Of a stretch of DNA of 64,000 nt, positions 1 through 8,616 are shown piece after piece. The position numbers and the translations under genes are program-made. The notes under the pieces were generated by a model that was given only the letters and a program-made list of their open reading frames with translations, searched no databases and was not told where the DNA came from. The stretch is from an uncultured Alphaproteobacteria bacterium (lineage in GTDB: Bacteria > Pseudomonadota > Alphaproteobacteria > Rhodobacterales > Rhodobacteraceae). The stretch covers positions 175,271 to 239,270 of the forward strand of contig CACHMT010000001.1 in NCBI GenBank assembly GCA_902581005.1. Reading direction: 5' to 3'. Position 1 is the stretch's first letter. Each line of letters begins with the position of its first letter.

Positions 1-317
1 ACTGCAGAAAATGTAGTGGTGCCCCTTATCTTACCAATATATTTGTGAAAGAAGGCGATTTATATATTCAAGGGACTTTAAAAAGCTACATACATCAATC
101 AGAAAGTGGCAACAAAATAACTAAAAAGTTTTGCGAACAATGCGGTTGTCAGATGTTCTCCTTAAATGAAGGTAGACCTGGATTAGTGAGGATACATGCA
201 GGAACTGTAAATGAATTAGAGGTGATAAAGCCACAAGGAGACGTTTGGGTATCAAAAAAAATACCCTCGATCGAAATAGATGAAAGTTTAGATCAGTTTC
301 AGAAAAACTTCTCTTAA
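1..317 (+). CDS. GFA / CENP-V domain protein, 3' part
   Basis: The reading frame is open from base 3, so the start lies outside the window. The visible residues begin CRKCSGAPY, the second zinc-ligand block and conserved SGAPY turn of the GFA (glutathione-dependent formaldehyde-activating enzyme-like) fold, and continue to a CEQCGC motif that matches the last zinc ligands. Family members bind zinc on a small beta fold; most have no proven substrate and formaldehyde-glutathione chemistry is shown for very few. It ends 20 bp before the rhodanese gene and looks like part of the same operon as the methanethiol oxidase. The family call is firm; the function is open. Confidence 0.8.
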   Translation, partial: CRKCSGAPYLTNIFVKEGDLYIQGTLKSYIHQSESGNKITKKFCEQCGCQMFSLNEGRPGLVRIHAGTVNELEVIKPQGDVWVSKKIPSIEIDESLDQFQKNFS

Positions 318-337
318 AATAGGAAGGAATAGACAAA

Positions 338-736
338 ATGGCACAAAAAATTGTAAAACATGTTAAAGATATGGTAGCTGAAGCAAATAAAGAGGTTGAA
401 ATAACACCTGTAGTTGATGCCTCAAAATATTTCGAAGATAGTAAGTACGTTTTTGTAGATATAAGAGACCCTAGGGAAATACAAAGAGAAGGAAAAATTC
501 CAAATTCGTTCTCTTGCCCGAGAGGAATGCTCGAATTCTGGATAGACCCTGATAGTCCCTACCACAAAGAAATTTTTAACCAAGACAAGAAATATGTTTT
601 TTATTGTGCTGCAGCTGGCCGATCTGCTCTTGCAGCCAAAGCAGCACAAGACATGGGTCTCAGCCCCGTATCTCATCTAGAGGGAGGATTTGCCGCATGG
701 AAAAAATCTGGAAATCCTATTGAAACGAAAGAATAA
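338..736 (+). CDS. Single-domain rhodanese-like sulfurtransferase
   Basis: The 132-residue protein is one rhodanese domain. The active-site loop is CAAAGRS with Cys90 as the expected persulfide-carrying residue. The region PRGMLEFWIDPDSPYH (about 61-76) is typical of a small cytoplasmic rhodanese family. No signal peptide is seen. A strong Shine-Dalgarno, AGGAAGGA, precedes the ATG. It sits 3 bp before the methanethiol oxidase gene, so it could accept or relay sulfur from the sulfide that enzyme makes. That role is inference; the sulfur donor and acceptor are unknown. Confidence 0.88.
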   Translation: MAQKIVKHVKDMVAEANKEVEITPVVDASKYFEDSKYVFVDIRDPREIQREGKIPNSFSCPRGMLEFWIDPDSPYHKEIFNQDKKYVFYCAAAGRSALAAKAAQDMGLSPVSHLEGGFAAWKKSGNPIETKE

Positions 737-739
737 ACT

Positions 740-2095
740 ATGAATGAAACGTGTTGTGGTCCTGGATATTCGTCCCCAGAAGAAGCTGTTAGAGCACCGA
801 GGGAGAAACTTTTATATACAATTGCAATATATACAGGAACAGGAATACAAAAGCCTGACTATTTAGCTACAGTCGATGTTGACCCCGATAGCCCTACTTA
901 TTCGAAAGTTATACATAGGTTGGAAATGCCAGGCATTGGTGATGAACTTCATCATATGGGATGGAATGCGTGTTCATCTTGCCATGACGACTCTACCATG
1001 ACCCGCAAATATCTTTTACTTCCAGGAGTGAGGTCGAATAATATTCACATAGTGGATACTGCGACCAATCCTAGAATGCCCACTCTCCACAAAGTTATTG
1101 ACGGAGCAGACATTAAATCAAAAACCAACTTAAGTGGCCCACATACCGTCCATTGCCTGGGCTCAGAAATAATTATATCTATGCTGGGTGATGCAAAGGG
1201 AGAAGCACCTGGAGGATATTTGCATCTGGATAAGAATTTCGAAATTATAGGAAGATGGGAGAACTCAATGGGAGATATACCATTTGGGTATGATTTTTGG
1301 TATCAACCAAGACACAATATAATGGTTTCATCGGAGTGGGCTGCTCCCAACACATTTATGCCGGGCTTTGATCTAGAAGAAGTTGGGCACCTCAAGTATG
1401 GAAGACAACTCCATTTCTGGGATTTCAAGGAACGCAAGCCAATTGAAACTATGTATTTGGGTGAAGACGGTCTTGTTCCTTTAGAAGTAAAGTTTCATCA
1501 TAATCCAGATAGTAGTCATGGGTTTTGCGGTGCAGCACTAAGCGCAAACGTGATACATTGGTGGAAAGACAAAAACGAAAAATGGCAATGGGAAAAAATT
1601 ATTGATGTAGAAAACCAACCACACCCGGACTGGCCAATTCCTATCCCAGGTGTAATGTCAGCAATTCTCGTTTCAATGGATGATAAATATTTATACCTTA
1701 ATAATTGGCTGCACGGTGATATGAGGCAATATGATATTTCAGACCCTCACAAACCGAAACTTACTGGTCAAGTTTGGATGGGTGGTCTACTGGGAAGAGC
1801 TCCTGAAGTTAATGGTCTTAAAATTGCTGGGGGACCACAAATGTTTCAGCTCAGCCTAGATGGGAAAAGACTGTACGTAACAACTTCTCTATTTTCTACT
1901 TGGGACAATCAATTTTATCCAGATATAAGAGAAAAGGGTGGTGTATTGATAATGATTGACTGTGACCCAGTAAACGGAGGGATGAAAATTAATCCTGATT
2001 TTATTGTAAACTTTGGGGAAGAACCAAATGGCCCGAGCCGCTGTCATGAAAGTAGGTATCCTGGAGGTGATTGCACTAGTGATATATGGCTGTGA
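740..2095 (+). CDS. mtoX: Selenium-binding protein 56 family, probable methanethiol oxidase
   Basis: The 451-residue product follows SBP56/SELENBP1 closely from end to end: an N-terminal CGPGY (6-10), the DYLATVDVDPDSP block (40-52), GDELHHMGWNACSSC (67-81), GYDFWYQPRHN, NWLHGD, and a C-terminus ending GGDCTSDIWL. Characterised members oxidise methanethiol to formaldehyde, hydrogen peroxide and sulfide using copper. Length is near the usual 460-470. No signal peptide is present, unlike the periplasmic Hyphomicrobium enzyme, so a cytoplasmic location is likely. The SCO1/SenC and MauG-like genes found with some mtoX genes are not adjacent. The 3' end overlaps the ferredoxin gene by 10 bp, suggesting translational coupling. 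Family is certain; activity is by homology. Confidence 0.88.
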   Translation: MNETCCGPGYSSPEEAVRAPREKLLYTIAIYTGTGIQKPDYLATVDVDPDSPTYSKVIHRLEMPGIGDELHHMGWNACSSCHDDSTMTRKYLLLPGVRSNNIHIVDTATNPRMPTLHKVIDGADIKSKTNLSGPHTVHCLGSEIIISMLGDAKGEAPGGYLHLDKNFEIIGRWENSMGDIPFGYDFWYQPRHNIMVSSEWAAPNTFMPGFDLEEVGHLKYGRQLHFWDFKERKPIETMYLGEDGLVPLEVKFHHNPDSSHGFCGAALSANVIHWWKDKNEKWQWEKIIDVENQPHPDWPIPIPGVMSAILVSMDDKYLYLNNWLHGDMRQYDISDPHKPKLTGQVWMGGLLGRAPEVNGLKIAGGPQMFQLSLDGKRLYVTTSLFSTWDNQFYPDIREKGGVLIMIDCDPVNGGMKINPDFIVNFGEEPNGPSRCHESRYPGGDCTSDIWL

Positions 2096-2460
2096 AAATA
2101 TTTAAGGTTGAAATATCAAATAGACGCGGTAAATCCTATAAAGTTGAAGATAAGCGTCCATTGCTCGATAGCTTAAAGGAACAGGGTGTCGATCTCCCCT
2201 ATGGTTGCAAATATGGTGGATGTATCACGTGTGCTGCAAAACTTGTTTATGGAGAAGTAGATCAAAGAAGGCAAGTGGCACTTAATAATAGACAGATAAA
2301 TGATGGATACATTATACTTTGCGTTGCAAGACCTTTGTCAAACCTTATTCTTGAAATTGGTGTTGAGAGTCATGACAAGCTTTATAGAAATCCATTTTTA
2401 GATCCATTAAAGCCTCATGAACTAAAGAAAGATATTGCAACGAAAGAAAGAGAGAAGTGA
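2086..2460 (+). CDS. [2Fe-2S] plant-type ferredoxin
   Basis: This 124-residue protein has the plant-type ferredoxin cluster motif C-x4-C-x2-C-xn-C, with Cys41, Cys46, Cys49 and Cys79 (PYGCKYGGCITC, then IILCVA). It should carry one [2Fe-2S] cluster and shuttle electrons in the cytoplasm. The start lies inside the 3' end of the methanethiol oxidase gene. Its place between that gene and a CoA-binding protein suggests it serves the same pathway, for example as an electron carrier for a neighbouring or distant oxygenase, but no reductase or oxygenase partner is visible nearby. Confidence 0.88.
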   Translation: MAVKIFKVEISNRRGKSYKVEDKRPLLDSLKEQGVDLPYGCKYGGCITCAAKLVYGEVDQRRQVALNNRQINDGYIILCVARPLSNLILEIGVESHDKLYRNPFLDPLKPHELKKDIATKEREK

Positions 2461-2924
2461 TGCCTGAAGCTGATGTAGACCATATATATGATTATCCTAA
2501 AGGTTATATAGAAGACATTCTAAAATCTGTAAAAACAATTGCCATGGTTGGAGCTAGTGGGGATAAGACAAAATTTAGCTATGGTGTTTTAAGGGTGCTG
2601 CATGAAACTGGATATCAAATGTTACCTGTTAACCCGAACCCCAATATTAAGGAGATTAGAGGTCTTAAAGTCTTTCACAGTTTAAAGGAAATAGATAAGC
2701 CCGTTGATATGGTACAGGTATTTAGAAGAAAAGAAGAGTTTTTATCGGTAGCAAAAGAAGCAATTGAAATAAAAGCAAATGTACTTTGGGGTCAAATAGG
2801 AGTGTATGATGACGAAGCTGCAGAGATAGCAAAAAATGCAGGTTTAAAAGTTGTCATGAACAGATGTCCTAAAATTGAATTATTTCGTCCTTTTTGGAAG
2901 CCGAGATTAGACCTTAAGATTTAA
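2460..2924 (+). CDS. CoA-binding domain protein (YccU type)
   Basis: The protein (154 residues from the ATG at 2460) is a single Rossmann-type CoA_binding_2 domain. It has the nucleotide loop MVGASGD followed by the LPVNPNP and MNRCPKIE blocks typical of YccU-like proteins. These small proteins bind CoA; their role is unknown. A GTG three bases upstream is also in frame, but the ATG gives the usual one-base TGATG overlap with the ferredoxin stop and lies behind a GAGAGAAG purine stretch, so I prefer it. It is the fifth gene of the operon. Confidence 0.85.
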   Translation: MPEADVDHIYDYPKGYIEDILKSVKTIAMVGASGDKTKFSYGVLRVLHETGYQMLPVNPNPNIKEIRGLKVFHSLKEIDKPVDMVQVFRRKEEFLSVAKEAIEIKANVLWGQIGVYDDEAAEIAKNAGLKVVMNRCPKIELFRPFWKPRLDLKI

Positions 2925-2936
2925 AGAGAGTGTCAC

Positions 2937-4088
2937 ATGGAATATCTCACTATTGACGATCTTAAGAACGAAGCAAGAAAAAAAGTTCCTAAAGCATTTC
3001 ACGAATATGTTCTGTCAGGTTCTTGGACGGAGTCTACTTTAAGAGACAACAGTAACGATTTTAAAAAAATTTCCTTTAGACAGAGAGTTGCTGTCGATAT
3101 TTCTAATAGAAGTACTAGAAAGAGCTTATTAGGCACAGACTACAAGATGCCAGTTGCTTTAGCTCCGGTAGGTTTGCTCGGCATGCAAAAAGCAAACGGT
3201 GAGATATTGGCAGCACAAGCAGCGGAGAGTTTCGGAGTTCCTTTTACACTTTCTACCATGTCGATTTGTTCAATAGAAGAAGTTGCGAGAAATACTTCAA
3301 AACCATTTTGGTTTCAGCTCTATGTCATGAGAGATCACGATTTTGCCAAACGATTGGTTGAAAGGGCAAAAGCAGCAGAATGCTCTGCATTGGTGCTTAC
3401 TTTGGACTTACAAATACTAGGCCAAAGGCACGCCGATATAAGGAATGGTTTATCAGTACCTATCAAGATAAAAATGTCTAATGTTTTTGACTTGATATCA
3501 AAACCAAATTGGTGTTTTGAAATGGTAAGATCAAAAAATCGAACCTTCGGAAATATTATGGGTCATGTAAAAGATATCAAAAACCTAACCTCTCTAACTA
3601 AATGGGTACAAAGCCAATTTGACCCAAAGCTTAACTGGGATGATGTCAGGAGAATAAAAGACTGGTGGGGAGGCAAGCTAATTATTAAGGGAATCATGGA
3701 CCCAGATGATGCTAAAATGGCACAGAAATGCGGTGCGGATGCTTTGGTCGTTTCTAATCATGGTGGAAGGCAACTAGATGGAGTTAATAGTTCGATTTCT
3801 ACGCTTCCGCAAATTAAGAAAGCTGTTTCAGATATAGATGTATTATTTGATGGTGGTATTTCTTCCGGACAGGATATTCTCAAAGCTATAGCCTTAGGAG
3901 CTGTAGGCGTAATGATTGGTAGATCTTTTGTATATGGTCTTTCAGCAAAAGGAAAGAAGGGAGTTATAAACGCTTTAGAAATTCTCAACAAGGAACTTGA
4001 TATGACAATGGCGCTGTGCGGAAGACGAGACATTAAAGACGTTGGTAGAGATATTATTAAAGATTGTCCTTTTTTTGAGAAAAACTAA
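2937..4088 (+). CDS. FMN-dependent alpha-hydroxy-acid dehydrogenase (LldD family)
   Basis: The 383-residue product is a full-length TIM-barrel flavoprotein of the L-lactate dehydrogenase / glycolate oxidase family. Visible features are the FMN-region block ALAPVGLLGM, the GQRHADIRNG motif, and SNHGGRQLDG with the catalytic His275 and a conserved Arg, followed by the phosphate-binding DGGIS and GAVGVMIGR segments. It oxidises a 2-hydroxy acid and passes electrons to a quinone, cytochrome or oxygen; the substrate cannot be read from sequence. It lies 12 bp after the CoA-binding gene and closes the operon. Its stop shares a CTAA quartet with the convergent recF. Confidence 0.86.
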   Translation: MEYLTIDDLKNEARKKVPKAFHEYVLSGSWTESTLRDNSNDFKKISFRQRVAVDISNRSTRKSLLGTDYKMPVALAPVGLLGMQKANGEILAAQAAESFGVPFTLSTMSICSIEEVARNTSKPFWFQLYVMRDHDFAKRLVERAKAAECSALVLTLDLQILGQRHADIRNGLSVPIKIKMSNVFDLISKPNWCFEMVRSKNRTFGNIMGHVKDIKNLTSLTKWVQSQFDPKLNWDDVRRIKDWWGGKLIIKGIMDPDDAKMAQKCGADALVVSNHGGRQLDGVNSSISTLPQIKKAVSDIDVLFDGGISSGQDILKAIALGAVGVMIGRSFVYGLSAKGKKGVINALEILNKELDMTMALCGRRDIKDVGRDIIKDCPFFEKN

Positions 4089-5164
4089 GCGACAAATTTT
4101 TTTCTTTCGTCCAATTCCAAAAATTTTGTTTTCTTGCTTAAGGAACTAAATATGCCCACCTCCGTTCCTGAAATAAAAAACTGGCTTTCCAAAGATAACA
4201 GTTCTGAAAATAAATTTTCTTTACGTACTTCATCCAAATGAGCTGTTATCTCATCCAAAAGCATTATGGGAGAGACTTTGTGCTGTTCTTTAATCAATTT
4301 TGCATTGGATAAAATAATGGAAATTATCGAAAGCTTTTGCTCACCTGTAGAAGAGTATTTTGTATCTATTTCCTTTTCTAAATAAAACCCTTGTAGATCA
4401 TCTGTATGGGGGCCAAAATTTGTTCTGCCAGTTACTAGGTCCTGCCCTCTTTGGTTCATTAAATTTTTCAAGAATACTTCTTCACTTTCGATAGGATCGT
4501 CTTTCAGATTAAGCTTTATCAACGGAAAATAATTATTCTTTTCGATTAAAACTGTATTAAGCTTTTCAATAAAATCTCTTCTACGATTATCTATTTCAAA
4601 TCCAAGTATGGCCATTTCCTTTTCGATAGCGAGATACCAAGAGCTGTCTGCTATACGATCTTTTAGTAACCTATTCCTATCTCTTAGAAGTTTTTCATAT
4701 TGAGTACATCTTTTTGCATGGTTAATATCTAGGCTAAATACCATTCTATCTAAGAATTTTCTTCTGTCCTTTGAGGTTTCCATCCAGATCCTGTCCATTG
4801 GCGGTAAAAACCATAGGATTTTTAGACTCGAACTGAGATTATTCTGTGGCACTTTTTTTCCATCTATTCTCACAACTCTTCCATTTCCGTCACTAGAAGT
4901 CTCGATTTCAAAACGATTATTGTTTCTGTGAGCTAAAGCCTCAACTTTCCAGGAAATATTATTAGATAGATTTATCATATCATGAAAGCTAGACCTTCTT
5001 ATCCCTTTACCTGGGTATAAGAGTGATATAGCTTCTAAAAGGTTTGTTTTTCCAACTCCGTTTTTCCCATAAATAACGGTCGGATTTGAATCAAAGGAGA
5101 GTTCTAAAATTTTATACGATCTGAAATTACTTATTTTAAGTTTTTCTATTCCGGCAGCACTCAT
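4085..5164 (-). CDS. recF: DNA replication and repair protein RecF
   Basis: RecF loads RecA onto gapped DNA with RecO and RecR. The 359-residue sequence has the SMC-like ATPase parts in order: Walker A GKNGVGKT (33-40), the ABC signature region STGEQKLS, and Walker B with catalytic residues in MLLDEITAHLDE (about 301-312). Length matches the family. It lies 15 bp after dnaN on the same strand, the classical dnaA-dnaN-recF order. The 3' end overlaps the convergent hydroxy-acid dehydrogenase gene by 4 bp. Confidence 0.96.
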   Translation of the reverse strand: MSAAGIEKLKISNFRSYKILELSFDSNPTVIYGKNGVGKTNLLEAISLLYPGKGIRRSSFHDMINLSNNISWKVEALAHRNNNRFEIETSSDGNGRVVRIDGKKVPQNNLSSSLKILWFLPPMDRIWMETSKDRRKFLDRMVFSLDINHAKRCTQYEKLLRDRNRLLKDRIADSSWYLAIEKEMAILGFEIDNRRRDFIEKLNTVLIEKNNYFPLIKLNLKDDPIESEEVFLKNLMNQRGQDLVTGRTNFGPHTDDLQGFYLEKEIDTKYSSTGEQKLSIISIILSNAKLIKEQHKVSPIMLLDEITAHLDEVRKENLFSELLSLESQFFISGTEVGIFSSLSKKTKFLELDERKKFVA

Positions 5165-5179
5165 TTTAATATAAATTGT

Positions 5180-6298
5180 TTATACACGCATAGGCATAAC
5201 AACATAAACCGCAGTGTCGTCATTATTGTCCTTCATAAGTGCAGGATCACCAACGTCATTAAATAAGAAAATTGCTTCGCCGCTTTCGACCTGATTTGAA
5301 ATTTCTTGTAGATATTTAGCATTAAATCCAATTTCAATTTCTTCTCCCTCATAAGCAATAGGAATTTCCTCAATTGCTAATCCTGTCTCTGGAGCATTTA
5401 CAGATAATATGAGCTTTTCTTTACTTAGACTCAGTTTAACTGCCCGAGCACGCTCTGAAGAAATGGTTGCTACTCTATCTACTGACTTAGCAAATTCTGA
5501 GGCATCAATAACCAATTTTTTAATATTATTTTTTGGTATAACTCGATCGTAATCAGGAAATGATCCATCCACTACTTTAGATGTTAAAGATAAGGTCGAG
5601 TTTGAAAAACGTATTTTCGTTTCTGATACAGAAACATTTACTGTGTCTTCCGTCGTTTCATATATCATTCTCAATTCAGAAACTGTTTTTCGCGGCACAA
5701 TCAATCCTGGCATTCCGCTAGCATTGTCAGGTAGTGGTGAGTCTATTTTTGCCAGTCTATGACCATCTGTGGCAACAGTACGTATAAGCTTAGTTTCTTG
5801 ATCAATAAACTCATGGAAAAAAACACCGTTAAGATAAAATCTTGTTTCTTCCATGGACATTGCAAACTTTACTTTTTCGAATAGCCGCTTTAGCTCTTCA
5901 ACCTTTATAGAGAATGAAAAGTCGTATTCTGACGATGCCATTAATGGAAAGTCATCAACGGAAATTGTTGTTAATGAAAAAGTGGAACGTCCAGCTTTAA
6001 CATTTATTTTCTGATTCAAAGGATCAAGGTCTATTAAAACTCTCGAACCATCTGGAAGTTTTCTAAGAATCTCATAGAAGGTGTGCGCACCAACGGTGAC
6101 AGCTCCCTCTTTTTCGACTACAGCTTTTATGGAGTCCAATAATTCTATATCTAAATCGGTGGCTCTTAGGGTTAGACGGTCTTCTCTCGCTTCAATTAAA
6201 ACATTCGATAGAATGGGAATAGTAGTTCTTCTTTCAACGATGGCTTGAGCTCGGCTCATTGACCTTAGCAAATCACTTCTTTCTACACTAATCTTCAT
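5180..6298 (-). CDS. dnaN: DNA polymerase III beta sliding clamp
   Basis: The 372-residue protein is full length with three repeated clamp domains. It starts MKISVERSDLLRSMSRAQ, includes the conserved second-domain YLNGVFFH and ATDGHRLA blocks, and ends VVMPMRV, the normal clamp C-terminus next to the hydrophobic protein-binding pocket. It forms the dimeric ring that tethers polymerase III and recruits repair proteins. It sits 74 bp downstream of dnaA; that AT-rich gap may hold its own promoter, but I see no convincing -35/-10 pair. Confidence 0.97.
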   Translation of the reverse strand: MKISVERSDLLRSMSRAQAIVERRTTIPILSNVLIEAREDRLTLRATDLDIELLDSIKAVVEKEGAVTVGAHTFYEILRKLPDGSRVLIDLDPLNQKINVKAGRSTFSLTTISVDDFPLMASSEYDFSFSIKVEELKRLFEKVKFAMSMEETRFYLNGVFFHEFIDQETKLIRTVATDGHRLAKIDSPLPDNASGMPGLIVPRKTVSELRMIYETTEDTVNVSVSETKIRFSNSTLSLTSKVVDGSFPDYDRVIPKNNIKKLVIDASEFAKSVDRVATISSERARAVKLSLSKEKLILSVNAPETGLAIEEIPIAYEGEEIEIGFNAKYLQEISNQVESGEAIFLFNDVGDPALMKDNNDDTAVYVVMPMRV

Positions 6299-6372
6299 TT
6301 TCGCTTCATACCAAAAAATGTATTGGGTGAATGATATCCTTTTTTAAAATAAAATAATAGCGAAAAAGCTTT

Positions 6373-7737
6373 TTATGCCTCAAGTGTTCTACGTAAGATT
6401 TCCACCTCGTCTGCAACCTGTACATCAACAAGTTTTAATTCTTCAATTTTCTTAACCGCGTGAATAACAGTGGTGTGATCTCTTCCACCGAATTTCCTTC
6501 CAATTTCTGGCAAAGATTTTGAAGTTAGACTTTTAGATAAAAACATAGCTATTTGTCTAGGTCTAGCTACCACCCTTGCTCTTCTCGCAGATATCAAGTC
6601 TGTCATTCTAAGATTGTAGTGTTCAGCAACTTTTCTGATTATCTCTTCAATAGTAACTTTTCTCTCTGAAGTTCTTAGAATATCTGATAGACATTCCTGA
6701 ACTAAATCAATGGTTATTTCTTTTCCAACTAAAGATGCAAAAGCGAATAACCTTGTCAGAGCTCCCTCTAATACCCTAACATTTGAAGAAATTTTATGAG
6801 CTAAATACTCTAATATACCTTCATCAATCTTAACGTCTCTATTCAGTTCCATCTGTATTTCAGCTTTTGCCTGTAAAATTCCCAGGCGTAATTCATAGTC
6901 TGTAGGGTGCACGTCGACAACTAGACCCCAAGCAAGTCTAGATTTAATCCTTTCTTCCAAACCATCGATTTCACCAGGAGCTCTATCAGCTGATATGACT
7001 ATTTGTTTTCCTTGCTCTATGAGAGCATTAAAGGTATGAAAAAATTCATCTTGAGTTGAATCTTTCCCTGCTATGAACTGAACATCATCTACCATCAAAA
7101 CATCCACAGACCTAAATAACTTCTTGAACGCATGCATATCCTTAAATCTTAAAGCTTGGACAAACCTATACATAAACTGTTCGGCTGAGAGGTATAGTAT
7201 TCGTGCTTTTTTATTTTTTTCTTTGGTAGACCAAGCAATAGAGTGCATTAGATGCGTTTTTCCTAGACCCACTCCTCCATACAAAAATAATGGATTGAAA
7301 GTTACCTTTCCCCCCTCTGAAACTCTTTTTGCAGCTGCATGTGCCAACTCATTTGGTTTTCCAACCACAAATTTATCGAAGGTAAACCTGGCATCAAGTG
7401 GTGAACTGGGTAGATCAAGCTGAGATTCTTGAGATTTTTGGTCGGTTCTTTTCAGTGCACTTTTCTCTGAAACATTTTTTTTGCCCGCTGTTTTATCTGA
7501 CGATGCAATAAACTCAAGTCTATCTATCGTTAGTTTTTGATTCTTAAATCCTTGGATAATGTGATCTCCGTAGTTCCTATGAACCCAAGTACCAATAAAT
7601 CTTGTTGGCACTTTAAACTTTGCAACAGAACCGTTAACCTCCTTTAGCTCAATGGGTTGTATCCAGTTTGCGTGAGCACTTTCGCCTATATTACTCTTCA
7701 CAAACTCTTTTACCTTTGACCACTCATCTTTGTTCAT
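6373..7737 (-). CDS. dnaA: Chromosomal replication initiator DnaA
   Basis: The 454-residue initiator is complete: an N-terminal domain I, a short Lys/Ser-rich linker (about 80-115), the AAA+ core with Walker A GGVGLGKT (154-161) and Walker B MVDD (215-218), and the C-terminal DNA-binding helix with the signature GGRDHTTVIHA (417-427). It binds DnaA boxes and opens the origin. Its ATG overlaps the stop of the upstream rhodanese gene in a TAATG arrangement, so translation of the two is probably coupled. The likely oriC is not here but about 50 kb away, between hemE and aroE. Confidence 0.98.
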   Translation of the reverse strand: MNKDEWSKVKEFVKSNIGESAHANWIQPIELKEVNGSVAKFKVPTRFIGTWVHRNYGDHIIQGFKNQKLTIDRLEFIASSDKTAGKKNVSEKSALKRTDQKSQESQLDLPSSPLDARFTFDKFVVGKPNELAHAAAKRVSEGGKVTFNPLFLYGGVGLGKTHLMHSIAWSTKEKNKKARILYLSAEQFMYRFVQALRFKDMHAFKKLFRSVDVLMVDDVQFIAGKDSTQDEFFHTFNALIEQGKQIVISADRAPGEIDGLEERIKSRLAWGLVVDVHPTDYELRLGILQAKAEIQMELNRDVKIDEGILEYLAHKISSNVRVLEGALTRLFAFASLVGKEITIDLVQECLSDILRTSERKVTIEEIIRKVAEHYNLRMTDLISARRARVVARPRQIAMFLSKSLTSKSLPEIGRKFGGRDHTTVIHAVKKIEELKLVDVQVADEVEILRRTLEA

Positions 7738-8174
7738 TAAATAACTCTACTCCAGGGCAAGCCCAAGTTCTTCCATCCGGTTGGGTTTTGTGGATTGACT
7801 GAAGGCTGTTCAAATCCCTCGAATCCATCCTCAATGTTAAAACACATACCATTATAATTACCGGATTTAAACGATTCTTCCACAGTTAATGCAGCGAATT
7901 TTGATCTAATTCCAGATCTACATATAAAAAGATACTTTGCTCCGTCATGATGGCTTAAATTTTTGTTAAAATCGTTTAAAAAGCGCTTTCGTGACCCCGG
8001 TAAGATCGAGTTTCTCCATTCTATTTTAAAGGTATCTTTACCCATCTCTCTTAAGTCAGGTATTCCAACTTCCAGATGCTCTTTATTGGTTCTTACATCA
8101 ATCAATACAGCGTTTTCATCTTCTTTTAGAAGGTCAAAAGCTTCTTTCGAATTTATATTTTCAACCAAATTCAA
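7737..8174 (-). CDS. Rhodanese-like domain protein coupled to dnaA
   Basis: The 145-residue protein is a single rhodanese domain with an active loop CRSGIRS and candidate catalytic Cys85. It has an inserted IEWRNSILPG segment before the C-terminal half, so the substrate pocket may differ from that of the first rhodanese in the window. The only suitable starts are TTG codons; the TTG at 8172-8174 is used here and is uncertain. It lies between rpsT and dnaA, and its stop overlaps the dnaA start by one base (TAATG). A link between sulfur or redox state and initiation is only a possibility. Confidence 0.82.
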   Translation of the reverse strand: MNLVENINSKEAFDLLKEDENAVLIDVRTNKEHLEVGIPDLREMGKDTFKIEWRNSILPGSRKRFLNDFNKNLSHHDGAKYLFICRSGIRSKFAALTVEESFKSGNYNGMCFNIEDGFEGFEQPSVNPQNPTGWKNLGLPWSRVI

Positions 8175-8280
8175 ACCTGTTAGGGATCGTTTTTGTCAAT
8201 CCATTTTTAAAAAAAGGTGTCTTAGTGATACGGTAACCTTGTCATAGGTTTATAGCAACAAATTAAAAACCATGCTGGCG

Positions 8281-8553
8281 CTAGCTTGCTTTTTTTAAAC
8301 CTTTTATTTTTGAGTTTAATCTTGATATTTTTCTACTTGCTGTATTCTTATGAAAAACACCTTTTGTAACGCCTCTCATGATTTCTGACTGCGCTGTCTT
8401 AAGAACTTCATTAGCAGTGGCTTGATCACCCTTAACTATAGCTTGCTCAACTTTCTTTACAAACGTTTTGATTCTGGTTTTTCTATTCTTATTTTCCGTG
8501 GTTTTTTTAACCGTTTGTCTTAGTCTTTTTTTAGCTGAAGCTTTATTTGGCAT
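8281..8553 (-). CDS. rpsT: 30S ribosomal protein S20
   Basis: The 90-residue, Lys/Arg-rich protein starts [13 protein letters not shown] and contains the [13 protein letters not shown] block that defines S20, which binds the 5' domain of 16S rRNA. Length is typical. It lies 107 bp upstream of the dnaA-coupled rhodanese on the same strand; rpsT next to dnaA is common in Rhodobacterales and other alphaproteobacteria. The gap to the rhodanese contains a TTGACA hexamer on the minus strand (about 8195-8200), but I see no good -10 at the right spacing. Confidence 0.97.
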   Translation of the reverse strand: MPNKASAKKRLRQTVKKTTENKNRKTRIKTFVKKVEQAIVKGDQATANEVLKTAQSEIMRGVTKGVFHKNTASRKISRLNSKIKGLKKAS

Positions 8554-8616
8554 CTTTATTGTACTCCTTACGCAATCAATTACACAATGCGGTTATAAAT
8601 GTCAATAAGCGAACTG

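Noticed and set aside
740..2095. Selenoprotein suspicion for the selenium-binding protein
   Set aside because: No in-frame TGA occurs in the gene; the family binds selenium but does not need selenocysteine.
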